From assembly GCA_964459985.1 (NCBI GenBank), contig CAYWOS010000001.1:62001-126000 (forward strand): a stretch of 64,000 nucleotides of DNA. The letters run 5' to 3'. How positions within the stretch are numbered: the stretch's first letter is position 1; every line of letters begins with the position of its first letter. This DNA is from CAYWOS01 sp964459985 (GTDB taxonomy: Bacteria; Bacillota; Clostridia; Christensenellales; Aristaeellaceae). The notes beneath the pieces were generated by a model. That model ran no database searches. It worked only from the letters and a program-made list of their open reading frames with translations, and was not told the DNA's origin. The position numbers were made by a program, and so were the translations under genes. Shown one piece after another: positions 7,001 to 15,184 of this stretch.

Positions 7001-8461
7001 TCAAATCGCGCCCGAGGCGATGCGCGCGATGTAGTCATAAAGCGGCGCCGAATACAGCGAAAGCGCGAGGATGGCCAGCGACCACACGGCGAGCGGCACG
7101 AGCATCCGCCACGAGGGATCATAATGCTCGCCGGTCAATCCGTCGCCCTGATTGCGCGGCGAGAAACAGGCGGAAAAGGCGGGTACAAGCAGATACACGG
7201 CGGTCAGCACGGCGCTGATCAGCAGCGCGGCAAGCGCGATTCCCCCGAACGCGCCGCCCGTCCGGAGCGCGGCGACGGCAAGCTGCCATTTGCTCGTGAA
7301 GCCGATCAGCGGCGGAATGCCCGTCATGGCGAGCGCTCCGAGCACGAACGCGGACATGGTTTTGGGCATGATGCGGAAGAATCCGCGAATATCCTGCACG
7401 TACTGCTTGTTCGTCTGTACGAGCACGGCGCCCGCCGCGCAGAAGAGCGTGATCTTCATCAGCGCGTGAAAAACAAGATGCAAAAGCCCGCCCGCGAGCC
7501 CCTCCGGCGTCAAAAGCAGCGCGCCCAGCAGGATGTACGACAGATTGCTCACCGTCGAATACGCGAGACGGCGCTTCAAATGCTGCTCGCGCACCGCCAT
7601 GACCGCGCCGAACACGACGGTCAGCGACGCGATGCAGAGCGGAACGTACTGCGCGTAGGTACCGGCGATCAACGCCGTTCCAAAGCTGTAATAGGTCGCG
7701 CGGATGACGGCGAATACGCCCGCCTTGACGACGGCGACGGCGTGGAGCAGCGCCGTGACCGGCGTGGGCGCGACGGAGGCGGTCGGCAGCCAATCGTGGA
7801 AGGGGAAGGCCGCCGCCTTCACGCCAAACCCGAGGAAGGCGAGCAGATATCCGAAACGCATCAGCCCCGCGTTCGATTCGGGCAGCGCGTAGAGCACGCC
7901 GCCCATCCTGAACGCCGCGCCGTCGCCGTAAAACACGATCAGCATGACGCCGATAAATGCCATCGCCGCGCCGCCGAGCGAATAGTACAGGTATTTGAGT
8001 CCCGCCGCCACTGAGCGGTGGCTCATGCCGTGCAGCACGAGCGGCAGCGTGGCGAGCGTGAGCAATTCATAAAAGACATACATGGTCACGATATCGCCCG
8101 AGGCGGCGATGCCGAGCGTCGCGGCGTAGGACATCGTATAATAGGCGAAAAAGGAATCCTCCCGGCCTTCGTGTGCCATGTACTCAAAGGCGTACAGCGT
8201 GGCGAGCGGCCACAGGAAGGCGACAAGCCCGGCGAACAGCCGTCCCAGTCCGTCCAGCTTGAGCGAACAGGAGAGCGTGTCGGTCAGGCGGAAGAGCACA
8301 AGCGGTTCGGCGTCCGGCCGCAATAGGCAGGCAAGGACGGACAGCGAGGTCAGCAAGACGACCGAGAGAATGTATCTTTCCCTTGCTTTACGTGATTTGA
8401 AGCCGAAAAGCGGCGTGATCGCTCCGCCGACAAGCGGGAGGAGCAGCGATACGATCAGCAT
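7001..8461 (-). CDS. NuoN/MrpD-like antiporter subunit (third of four)
   Basis: A 486-residue, fourteen-helix-type proton-conducting subunit. The conserved charged residues are present: glutamate in FYELLTLATL, lysine in FGVKAAAFPFHDWLP, lysine in AVVKAGVFAVIR and lysine in HALMKITLFCAAG. It lies between two paralogues with only 10 and 15 bases of spacing, each start having a strong site (AGGAGG here). Paralogues in this operon share the fold but are well diverged from each other, so this is not a recent duplication. Function is inferred from family: part of a cation/proton antiporter or of the proton-pumping arm of a larger complex. Confidence 0.85.
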   Translation of the reverse strand: MLIVSLLLPLVGGAITPLFGFKSRKARERYILSVVLLTSLSVLACLLRPDAEPLVLFRLTDTLSCSLKLDGLGRLFAGLVAFLWPLATLYAFEYMAHEGREDSFFAYYTMSYAATLGIAASGDIVTMYVFYELLTLATLPLVLHGMSHRSVAAGLKYLYYSLGGAAMAFIGVMLIVFYGDGAAFRMGGVLYALPESNAGLMRFGYLLAFLGFGVKAAAFPFHDWLPTASVAPTPVTALLHAVAVVKAGVFAVIRATYYSFGTALIAGTYAQYVPLCIASLTVVFGAVMAVREQHLKRRLAYSTVSNLSYILLGALLLTPEGLAGGLLHLVFHALMKITLFCAAGAVLVQTNKQYVQDIRGFFRIMPKTMSAFVLGALAMTGIPPLIGFTSKWQLAVAALRTGGAFGGIALAALLISAVLTAVYLLVPAFSACFSPRNQGDGLTGEHYDPSWRMLVPLAVWSLAILALSLYSAPLYDYIARIASGAI

Positions 8462-8471
8462 GGCGTTCCTC

Positions 8472-9944
8472 CTATAATATGCTTTGCGCCAGCGCGGTGA
8501 AGCGCGCGATCAGCGGGCCGGCAAACATGCCGCCCAGCAGCGCGGCGGCGGCGCACAGGATGATCGGGACGAGCATAACGGGCGAAGCCTCGCAGGGGGC
8601 GAGATCAGGCGCGTCGTCATGTCCCGGGAAAAAGCCGTGAATGGTGACGGGCAGGAGGTACGCGGCGGTCAGCAGCGCCGACAACAGCAGCACGGCGGGC
8701 GCGAGCCACTCGATCACGCCCGTGCCCGAGGAAAGCGCGCCCAGCGCGAGATACCATTTGCTCACGAAACCGCCGGTCGGCGGAATGCCGATGAGACCGA
8801 GCGAGGCGATGGTAAAGCACCAGATCGTCGCCGGCATTTGCCGCCCGATGCCCTTGAGCTCACTGACGTTCGTTTTGCCCGTTTTGAAGATGATCGCGCC
8901 CGCCGACAGGAACAGCGCCGTCTTGATGAGCGAGTGGAACACGACATGCAGAAGCGATCCCGCGAACGCCGTCTGATTGAGCAGGAACAGCCCGAGCAGG
9001 ATATACGATACCTGCGAAACAGTCGAGTAGGCGAGGCGCTTTTTGAGATGATCGGTCTTAAACGCCATCATCGAGCCCATGAACACCGTAACGAGCGCCA
9101 GCGCGATCAGCGCGTACTGCGCCCACGTGCCGCGCAGGAAGTCCGCGCCGACGGAAAAATACAGGATGCGGATCACGCACAGCACGCCTGCCTTCGTGAT
9201 GACCGCCGACAACACCGCGCTTGCCGGCGCGGGAGCGACGGGGTGCGCCGTGGGCAGCCACGCGTGCATGGGGAACATGCCCGCCTTGGTTGCGAAGCCC
9301 ACGATGGTGACGAATACGACGGCGACCAGCGCGGACGGCGAAACGGTGAGCGAATCGACGTTCAGCGTGCCGCCCGCGACGAAAGCCGCTTCCGCGCTGT
9401 TCGCGGTCAGGAAGAAAATGCCCAGCAAACCCATTGTCGCGCCGGCGATGGAGTAGATCAGGTATTTCATGCCCGCCGCGACCGCTTCCTTGGTCAATTC
9501 ATGCAGCACGAGCGCGACGGAAAGCAGCGTCATCGCCTCAAAGAACAAATACATCGTGACCAGCGTGCCCGAGTACGCGAGCGCGCACAGCGCGCCCAGC
9601 GTCAGCAGGTAAAACACATCATACCGCTTTTCGTTCTTTTCGTGCGCCATATAGCCGAAGGAGAAAAAGGCGCTGACCGTCCACATCACGCAGAACAGCA
9701 GTGAAAACACGCGTGAAACGCCGTCCGAGCGTAAAAGGACAGGCAGATTGTCCGTGATATGAATCAGCACGAGCGATTGATCGCCCTGCAGCGCCGTGAC
9801 GACGCACAGCGCGCATTCGACGAACAGCGCCGCGCCGACGAAGCGATTGCGCGTCGCGCGATTCCGGTTGAGCGCGCCGCAGAACTGGAGGATCAGCGCC
9901 GCCGCGACCGGGAACAGGAATGTGATCAGCATAAAAATCTCCAT
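8472..9944 (-). CDS. NuoN/MrpD-like antiporter subunit (second of four)
   Basis: A 490-residue proton-conducting subunit. Key residues are glutamate in LFFEAMTLLSV, lysine in FATKAGMFPMHAWLP, lysine in VITKAGVLCVI and lysine in HSLIKTALFLSAG. The reading frame is open for another 265 codons upstream, but that stretch is the antisense-frame shadow of the preceding gene. The ATG at 9942-9944 follows GGAGGAAACC and begins a typical first membrane helix (MEIFMLITFLFPVAAALIL). It starts 14 bases after the end of the upstream mrpD-like gene. Confidence 0.85.
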   Translation of the reverse strand: MEIFMLITFLFPVAAALILQFCGALNRNRATRNRFVGAALFVECALCVVTALQGDQSLVLIHITDNLPVLLRSDGVSRVFSLLFCVMWTVSAFFSFGYMAHEKNEKRYDVFYLLTLGALCALAYSGTLVTMYLFFEAMTLLSVALVLHELTKEAVAAGMKYLIYSIAGATMGLLGIFFLTANSAEAAFVAGGTLNVDSLTVSPSALVAVVFVTIVGFATKAGMFPMHAWLPTAHPVAPAPASAVLSAVITKAGVLCVIRILYFSVGADFLRGTWAQYALIALALVTVFMGSMMAFKTDHLKKRLAYSTVSQVSYILLGLFLLNQTAFAGSLLHVVFHSLIKTALFLSAGAIIFKTGKTNVSELKGIGRQMPATIWCFTIASLGLIGIPPTGGFVSKWYLALGALSSGTGVIEWLAPAVLLLSALLTAAYLLPVTIHGFFPGHDDAPDLAPCEASPVMLVPIILCAAAALLGGMFAGPLIARFTALAQSIL

Positions 9945-9958
9945 CGTGGTTTCCTCCG

Positions 9959-11446
9959 TTAGCCGAAAATGGCAAGCCCGGCGGCCAGCGTGTTGTACAG
10001 CGGCGTCGAGGCGACGCCCAGCGCGATGTTGAGCACCGCCATGATCATCAGCGTGACCGAGGCGAGCGAGGAACGCGCGGGACGGATATCGCCGCCCTCG
10101 GGCGGACGATATATCGAGATCACGGTGTGCAGGAAGTACAGCGTGTTGAGCAGCGTCGATACGGCGAGCGTCACCAGCGTGACGACGGCGCGCGCGTCGC
10201 CGAGCGACAGTCCCGCCTGCGCGAAATAGATCTTGGACAGAAACCCGCCCGCGAGCGGCACGCCGACCATCGACATAGCGCCCACCGTGAAGGCGATCCC
10301 GGCGGGCACGTTGCGGTAGCCCGAGCCGCGCAGATAGCGGAACTGCTTGCTGTCGCCCGATACGTCGGACAGCGCCGACGCCGAGAGGAACAGCATGGAT
10401 TTCGCGGCGGCATGCACGATCATGTGGAACAGCGCCGCCACGACGCCCGCCGTCGTGCCGATGCCCAGCCCCATATAGATGTAACCGATCTGCGCCACCG
10501 AGGAAAAGGCGATCATCCGGCGGATTTCCCTTTGTCGGATGGCGCTGACCGAGCCCATGACGACGCCGACGACGCCGAAAATGAACAGCACGTCGGTCAT
10601 GTGGTCGTCCGCCACGACCGAAAAGCCGAACACGCGGAAGTAGATCTTGATCAGCAGGAAAATGTATCCCTTGGAAATCAGGGAGGACAGCATGGCGCTC
10701 GAGGACGGCGTAGCGTAGCCGTAGGCATCGGGCAGCCATTCATGGAAGGGGAACAGCGCGCTCTTGATGGCAAGGCCGACCGTCATCAGCGCGATCACGA
10801 CGGTGAGCGGCCGCGCGTATTGCCCGCTCTCGTGCAAAAGCGCCACCGATTGCTTGATGTTCGACATGAGCAGATACCCCGTCATGCCGTACAGCATGGT
10901 GATGCCGATGAGGATCAGGCCCGAACCGAGCAGATTCATCACCATATACCGCGTCGCCGCGACGAGACAGTGCCCGTTTTGCCGGGTCATGATCAGCGCG
11001 CAGGAAGCGATGGTCAGTATCTCGATGAATACATACGCCGTGAACAGGTCGTTGGTGTAGATCAGCGCCATCAACGCGGCGAGCATCAGATCGCACATGA
11101 TGAAATAGAGGTTCAGCTTTCTTTCCTCGATCTGCTCGAAAGTTTTCGCCATGCCGCCCAGCAGCGAGAGCAGCATGATGAGCGAAAACACGCTGGCCAT
11201 CGTCGCCTCAAGCGCGCCGGCGCGAAGCTCGTTGCCCCACGGCGCCGGGAAATGTCCCATGAGATAGGTGTAGCTGTCGCCCGCGCGAGAGAGAAACGCC
11301 GCCAGCATTCCGTTGATGGCCAGCACGGCGATCACAAGGCCGACCGTCGCGTTTCGCGCCGATTTGCCCTTCAGGATCGACGAAACGACGCCCGTGATCA
11401 TGCACAGCAGGATTGAAAAGAAGGGGACGTTGCGGATCAACGTCAT
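9959..11446 (-). CDS. mrpD: MrpD-like cation/proton antiporter subunit (first of four)
   Basis: A 495-residue membrane subunit of the Proton_antipo_M family. Conserved charged positions are glutamate in YVFIEILTIASC, lysine in AIKSALFPFHEWLPDA, lysine in SLISKGYIFLLIK and lysine in HAAAKSMLFLSA. Its ATG overlaps the stop of the mrpC-like gene by 4 bases (ATGA), the arrangement expected for mrpC-mrpD. That position is the main reason for choosing the mrpD name over its two following paralogues. Confidence 0.8.
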   Translation of the reverse strand: MTLIRNVPFFSILLCMITGVVSSILKGKSARNATVGLVIAVLAINGMLAAFLSRAGDSYTYLMGHFPAPWGNELRAGALEATMASVFSLIMLLSLLGGMAKTFEQIEERKLNLYFIMCDLMLAALMALIYTNDLFTAYVFIEILTIASCALIMTRQNGHCLVAATRYMVMNLLGSGLILIGITMLYGMTGYLLMSNIKQSVALLHESGQYARPLTVVIALMTVGLAIKSALFPFHEWLPDAYGYATPSSSAMLSSLISKGYIFLLIKIYFRVFGFSVVADDHMTDVLFIFGVVGVVMGSVSAIRQREIRRMIAFSSVAQIGYIYMGLGIGTTAGVVAALFHMIVHAAAKSMLFLSASALSDVSGDSKQFRYLRGSGYRNVPAGIAFTVGAMSMVGVPLAGGFLSKIYFAQAGLSLGDARAVVTLVTLAVSTLLNTLYFLHTVISIYRPPEGGDIRPARSSLASVTLMIMAVLNIALGVASTPLYNTLAAGLAIFG

Positions 11447-11820
11447 GATTCCTCCTCCTTTCGCGCCAGCATCATAATCCGGTCGATATCCAGCGTATGA
11501 TAACGCCTGTACAGGCGAACGGTGAGCGCCAGCATGAGCGCCGTGACGCTGACCGATACCACGATGCCCGTCAGCACGAGTCCGCTCGGCACGGGATTGA
11601 CGTATCGTTCGACCGATTGCACGCCATCCGTCACGATGGGCGCGACGCGGCCTTCGATATAGCCCATGGAGGCGAGGAAAAGATACACGGCGGTATCCAT
11701 GATGTTCAGTCCGATGATCTTTTTGATCATGTTGCGGTGCAGAAGCAGCGTAATAAAGCCGATGCCGAACAGGATGATCGCCGCGGTTTCGTCGAAATTC
11801 TGGAACAGCCTGTCAAGCAC
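11443..11820 (-). CDS. mrpC: MrpC/NuoK-like subunit
   Basis: A 125-residue protein with three membrane helices, the size and layout of MrpC, MbhG and NuoK. The glycine-rich LFGIGFITLLLHRNMIKKIIGLNIM is typical, as is the second helix set (GLVLTGIVVSVSVTALMLALTVRLYR). It ends in an acidic-basic tail (ARKEEES) overlapping the next start. It lies one base from the upstream MnhB-domain gene. In Mrp complexes this subunit links the small subunits to the antiporter-like ones. Confidence 0.85.
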   Translation of the reverse strand: MLDRLFQNFDETAAIILFGIGFITLLLHRNMIKKIIGLNIMDTAVYLFLASMGYIEGRVAPIVTDGVQSVERYVNPVPSGLVLTGIVVSVSVTALMLALTVRLYRRYHTLDIDRIMMLARKEEES

Positions 11821-11821
11821 G

Positions 11822-12841
11822 TCACATGCCTCCCTTCCGAAACAGCGCGTAAAAGGCGTACATCGTGCAGGCGACGATCATCCCAACGCAGATATTGAGC
11901 GGAAGAATCAATCCGCTGGACAGGATCGCGCCCGGCGCGCCCAACGGGATGCCGCTGGGCAGGTGATTGGCGCCGGTGAAAAAGGAATAGGATTTCGCCA
12001 GCGCGTAGAAGAGCAGCGCCGCGAAGGTGACGCCCGCAAAGGTCTTGTATGTGAAGAAACGCGAAGTTTTTTTGAAGCCGTAAGCGTTCAGATACAGGAT
12101 CAGCCCCGCGCCGATGATCGCGCCGCCGGAAAACCCGCCGCCGGGGGAGAGATGCCCGTTCAGGATGATGTATATGCCGAACAGAAGAATCACGGGCACG
12201 AGCAGCGCGGCGCTGCGCTGGAGGATGACGTCGTTTTTCGGCTCGTGGTGGCGGTCGTCGTTCTCGGCGGCGATCAATTCCTGCGTGGGACTGCCGTCCC
12301 GGCCGCGGTCGATGCGGAGCAGGATCAATACGCTGCACGCCGCGATGAACAGCACCGTTGATTCGCCCAGCGTATCGAAGGCGCGGTAATCCAGGATCAT
12401 GCCCGCCACGATATTGACGGCGCCCGTTTCCTGCAAGCCGCTTTCGATATAGCGCGCCGGGACTTCGTTGTTGGCCGGGTTGTCCGCCGCGCCGAAGGGC
12501 GGCATGTCGGCGACGGTCAGGAGCAGCATCGAAATAATCCCCGCGCCGATCAGCAGCGCGACGACGCGGTAGACGCGGCTGATGATTTTCGCGCCCTTGG
12601 TTTCGCTCCATTGGCGATAACGCTCGTAGAGCGACTGCTCGTTCCTGATATCATCCTGATAACGCCGCCGCCGCATTTCCTCGCGCTCGTCATAGGCGGC
12701 CTGCTCGCGCCCGATCGCCTGCTGATCGCTGCCGACGGTCAGATCGCTCTGTAGGACGTCGTCGAGCGGATCATCACCGCCGCGCATCCAGTCGAGGAAA
12801 CGCTTTTGCCAGGAACGACTGTACTTATCGGACGTCTTCAT
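11822..12841 (-). CDS. MbhE-MnhB fusion subunit of the Mrp/Mbh-like complex
   Basis: A 339-residue fusion. Residues 1-90 are highly charged and soluble, with an arginine-rich EEMRRRRYQDD stretch. Residues 95-190 match the MbhE-type module that forms the end of MrpA in standard Mrp operons (NNEVPARYIESG, AGMILDYRAFDTLGESTVLF). Residues 215-339 are an MnhB domain with its glycine-rich hairpin (GHLSPGGGFSGGAIIG). In the archaeal Mbh hydrogenase and in canonical Mrp these are separate proteins. The start at 12839-12841 (MKTSDKY) was chosen over an upstream in-frame ATG because that extension lies wholly inside the previous gene and is low-complexity. It overlaps the DUF4040 gene by 17 bases. Confidence 0.8.
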   Translation of the reverse strand: MKTSDKYSRSWQKRFLDWMRGGDDPLDDVLQSDLTVGSDQQAIGREQAAYDEREEMRRRRYQDDIRNEQSLYERYRQWSETKGAKIISRVYRVVALLIGAGIISMLLLTVADMPPFGAADNPANNEVPARYIESGLQETGAVNIVAGMILDYRAFDTLGESTVLFIAACSVLILLRIDRGRDGSPTQELIAAENDDRHHEPKNDVILQRSAALLVPVILLFGIYIILNGHLSPGGGFSGGAIIGAGLILYLNAYGFKKTSRFFTYKTFAGVTFAALLFYALAKSYSFFTGANHLPSGIPLGAPGAILSSGLILPLNICVGMIVACTMYAFYALFRKGGM

Positions 12842-13106
12842 GGTTTTCCGCCTCGGCCGCTTTCTTTTCGTCCTCGATGGCATGGATCTTTTTGAGCGTG
12901 ATGAAGAACAGCACGCTCGTAACGCCGGCACCGACCGCCGCCTCGGTGATGGCGAGATCGGGCGATTCGAGCAGCATCCAGATGATCGACATGACGACGC
13001 TGTACGACATGAAAATGACGATGGATGTGAGCAGGTTCTTGGTCAGGCTGACCGAAAGCGCGCAGACGATCAGGAAACCGAGCAGCAGGCAGGTCAGAAA
13101 GGTCAT
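12825..13106 (-). CDS. DUF4040/MbhD-like subunit
   Basis: A 93-residue, three-helix membrane protein of the DUF4040 (MbhD) type, equivalent to a segment of the MrpA C-terminus. Diagnostic motifs are ESPDLAITEAAVGAGVTSVLFFITLKK, where the acidic and glycine residues are conserved across Mbh, Mbs and Mrp. The start at 13104-13106 forms an ATGA overlap with the mrpG stop. The charged tail (KKAAEAENHEDVR) runs into the next gene. Having this module as a separate gene, not fused to a NuoL-like part, is the Mbh/Mbs gene order and not the classical MrpA one. Confidence 0.85.
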   Translation of the reverse strand: MTFLTCLLLGFLIVCALSVSLTKNLLTSIVIFMSYSVVMSIIWMLLESPDLAITEAAVGAGVTSVLFFITLKKIHAIEDEKKAAEAENHEDVR

Positions 13107-13426
13107 TCTTTGTTCGCCTCCCATTCGACGGGCAGATGATCATTGGTCGCCACTTCCAGCCGGCAGATCAGGTGACTGCTGACCGGGCCGGCAATCCAGA
13201 GAAATACGACGATCAGGAGCAATTTCAGCGCCGTGAAGATATCCTGCGCGCTGACGATCAGCGCCAGCATGGCGAGCAGCAATCCCATGGTATCGCCCAT
13301 GGCGGCGGCGTGCATCCGATTGAGAACGTATTGAAAGCGATAGACGCCGATCACGCCGACAGTCAGTACGAACAGTCCGCAGACCAGCAGAAGCGCCGTC
13401 AGGGAGAAACGCAGCCATTCAAGCAT
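13103..13426 (-). CDS. mrpG: MrpG/MnhG subunit
   Basis: A 107-residue membrane protein with three helices. It carries MrpG hallmarks: GVIGVYRFQYVLNRMHAAAMGDTMG (the RMHAAxxxDTxG signature) and a final helix KLLLIVVFLWIAGPVSSHLICR. The ATG at 13424-13426 (MLEWLRF) overlaps mrpF by 8 bases. The frame is open upstream but that part duplicates mrpF DNA. MrpG is a structural subunit of the antiporter small-subunit cluster. Confidence 0.88.
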   Translation of the reverse strand: MLEWLRFSLTALLLVCGLFVLTVGVIGVYRFQYVLNRMHAAAMGDTMGLLLAMLALIVSAQDIFTALKLLLIVVFLWIAGPVSSHLICRLEVATNDHLPVEWEANKE

Positions 13427-13736
13427 TCTTCTCTTCCTCCCGTTTCCGTTTTTCCTCGTTTTCGGCGTGAACGCCCATGTAGACCTTACAAAGCACCACG
13501 ACGGCAAGGAAGGAAATCATCGCGTAGATAAGCGCGACGTCGGCGAGATACCCTTCCCGGAGCATCAGCGCCAGAATCCCGATCATGACGATTACCATGG
13601 TCGATATCATATTGACCGCGACGATGCGATCGGTGATGCGCGGCCCCTTGATAGCGCGGTAGAGGCATAATATGACCAGCAGCGCCAGAAAGATCAGCGC
13701 GCCCGTAAACAGCGCGCGGTACGCTTCCTCAAGCAT
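13419..13736 (-). CDS. mrpF: MrpF/MnhF subunit
   Basis: A 105-residue, three-helix protein. The MrpF signature is clear: LYRAIKGPRITDRIVAVNMIS, with the conserved DRIVAVN, then VALIYAMISFLAVVVLCKVYMG. The tail is rich in charged residues. The start at 13734-13736 follows GGAAGGGAGCGGG and overlaps the mrpE stop by 8 bases, giving tight coupling. In solved Mrp structures the conserved aspartate of MrpF lines the proposed ion path. Confidence 0.88.
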   Translation of the reverse strand: MLEEAYRALFTGALIFLALLVILCLYRAIKGPRITDRIVAVNMISTMVIVMIGILALMLREGYLADVALIYAMISFLAVVVLCKVYMGVHAENEEKRKREEEKNA

Positions 13737-14211
13737 TCGTCCCGCTCCCTTCCATGGCGGCGAGCCTGCGCTCAAACTCGCTGTTTTCAAGCCCGCGCGA
13801 CAATTCGCGGTCGAGACAATGCACGGTATAGACGTCATTTTCAACGGAGACGGTGATCGTGCCCGGCGTCAGCGTGATGGAATCGGCGAGCATCGCCTTG
13901 GCGGCGTCAGAGTGCAGGCGCGCCTGAAAGCGAACCAATACGGGCTCGACGGCGTAGCGCTGGTTGAGAATCAGCTTCATCACATACAGGTTGGCCTTGA
14001 TGATCTCCTGAATGAGGTACGCGCAGTAGGAAAGGGTTTTTAGGGCCTTCTTCACGGCGGCGATATCCTTGCGGACACTGAAACCGAACGCGAAACAGAC
14101 AAACGCGTACAGGAGCGCGGACAGCGCCGCGCCGATCAGCGCGATTTCAAGCGTGAAACGGCCGTTGAAAATAACCCAGAGCGCGAAAAAAAGCACATAC
14201 ATGCGAGCCAC
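13729..14211 (-). CDS. mrpE: MrpE/MnhE subunit, first gene of the operon
   Basis: A 160-residue MrpE protein: two or three N-terminal membrane helices (residues 1-50 and 65-85) and a small cytoplasmic alpha/beta domain. Family motifs include NLYVMKLILN and the ending DSITLTPGTITVSVENDVYTVHCLD, where the LTPGT turn is diagnostic. The ATG follows GGGAGGTGG. It is the first gene of a ten-gene unit that runs E, F, G, DUF4040, MbhE-MnhB, C and then four NuoL/M/N-like subunits, all within about 9.4 kb and mostly overlapping. Confidence 0.9.
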   Translation of the reverse strand: MARMYVLFFALWVIFNGRFTLEIALIGAALSALLYAFVCFAFGFSVRKDIAAVKKALKTLSYCAYLIQEIIKANLYVMKLILNQRYAVEPVLVRFQARLHSDAAKAMLADSITLTPGTITVSVENDVYTVHCLDRELSRGLENSEFERRLAAMEGSGTNA

Positions 14212-14249
14212 CTCCCGCGTTTCGCATTAAATAGGAAGCGCGAAAACAT

Positions 14250-14278
14250 ATTGTAAGGCATATGCCGCGTAAAGTCAA
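14250..14278 (-). promoter_or_regulatory. Promoter of the Mrp-like operon
   Basis: Minus strand TTGACT (14278-14273), 17-bp spacer, TACAAT (14255-14250), about 40 bases before the mrpE start. Confidence 0.75.
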
Positions 14279-14308
14279 TCTCCCGTCTTGATGTAAACGC
14301 CGAGTCAA

Positions 14309-14341
14309 CAAAATGTTCCATGGAAACACGTCATGGAACAT
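14309..14341 (-). terminator. Probable terminator of the cobalamin-importer operon
   Basis: Perfect 10-bp arms ATGTTCCATG/CATGGAACAT (14341-14332 and 14322-14313 on the minus strand) with a 9-base loop, then TTTTGTT. It lies about 80 bases past the btuD stop. The same dyad might also serve as an operator for the adjacent mrpE promoter. Confidence 0.6.
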
Positions 14342-14369
14342 TCGTTTCGGCATTGCATTATAATATAAT

Positions 14370-14425
14370 AATACCAAATTCTATATAAATGATACCGTGT
14401 TCTATCAAAAACATACCGTATACTA
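14370..14425 (-). repeat. 21-bp-period motif array, locus 1 (three units)
   Basis: Read on the minus strand the units are TAGTATACGGTATG (14425-14412), TAGAACACGGTATC (14404-14391) and TAGAATTTGGTATT (14383-14370), each followed by a 7-base spacer. Unit starts are exactly 21 bp apart. The first TAG is the stop codon of btuD. Matching arrays lie at 27803-27837 and 33099-33154. Confidence 0.8.
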
Positions 14426-15184
14426 CTTTGAATCCCACTGCGACAGAAGATCGCGCATCCATGCGCGCACATCCATGCCGTATACGCGGGAGAGCGCTTC
14501 ATCCGTCAGGACCGCGCCGGATTGCCCGGCGGAAACGCATTTCCCGCCGTTCAGAAGCGCGCAATGCGTACCGAAACGGCGGGCAAGGCTGATATCATGC
14601 ACCACCGACAACACGGCGCGTCCCGGCGTTTTCAGCCATTGCCCGATCAACGAAAAGAGCTGCTGCTGGTACTTCAAATCCAGATGATTGGCGGGTTCAT
14701 CAAGCAGAAGGATTCTGGGGTTTTGCGCGAATACCTGCGCCAGGAAGGCGCGCTGTCTTTCGCCGCCCGATAAAGAAAGCATGCTGCGACCGCGCAGCGC
14801 TTCAAGCCCGACGTCGCACAGCGCACGCTCGACGGCGTCCTGATCATCCGGTGATTTTCGGTGAAACAGCCCATCCGCGTAAGCGTATCGTCCGAGCGCG
14901 ACCACTTCCTCGACCGAGAACGCGTAATTCATTTCGTGGAGCTGCGACAAAACGCCGATCTCTCTGGCCAGCGCGGCGGAGCGGAAAGATTTGGCGTTTA
15001 CGTCGCCGATCAGGATGTCGCCATCATATCGCACGCCCTGCGCGACGGCGTTGACAAGCGTCGATTTTCCCGCGCCGTTCGGCCCCGTCAGCATCCACCA
15101 TTCGCCCTCGCCGATCGACAGGCTGACAGCGTCGAGCACCGTGTTTGCGCCGTAACGAACCGTAAGGTTTTGAATGGTCAGCAT
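14423..15184 (-). CDS. btuD: Cobalamin (or corrinoid) ABC importer ATPase
   Basis: A 253-residue FecE/BtuD-type ATPase: Walker A GPNGAGKST near residue 35, signature LSGGERQR near residue 137, Walker B ILLLDEPANHLDL and the switch histidine in VVHD. A longer open frame extends upstream, but the ATG at 15182-15184 (MLTIQNLTVRYG) is the family start and overlaps the permease end by 7 bases. On motif alone this could be an iron-siderophore ATPase. The cobalamin riboswitch at the head of the operon decides for corrinoid uptake. Its stop codon is the first base triplet of a 21-bp-period repeat. Confidence 0.85.
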   Translation of the reverse strand: MLTIQNLTVRYGANTVLDAVSLSIGEGEWWMLTGPNGAGKSTLVNAVAQGVRYDGDILIGDVNAKSFRSAALAREIGVLSQLHEMNYAFSVEEVVALGRYAYADGLFHRKSPDDQDAVERALCDVGLEALRGRSMLSLSGGERQRAFLAQVFAQNPRILLLDEPANHLDLKYQQQLFSLIGQWLKTPGRAVLSVVHDISLARRFGTHCALLNGGKCVSAGQSGAVLTDEALSRVYGMDVRAWMRDLLSQWDSK

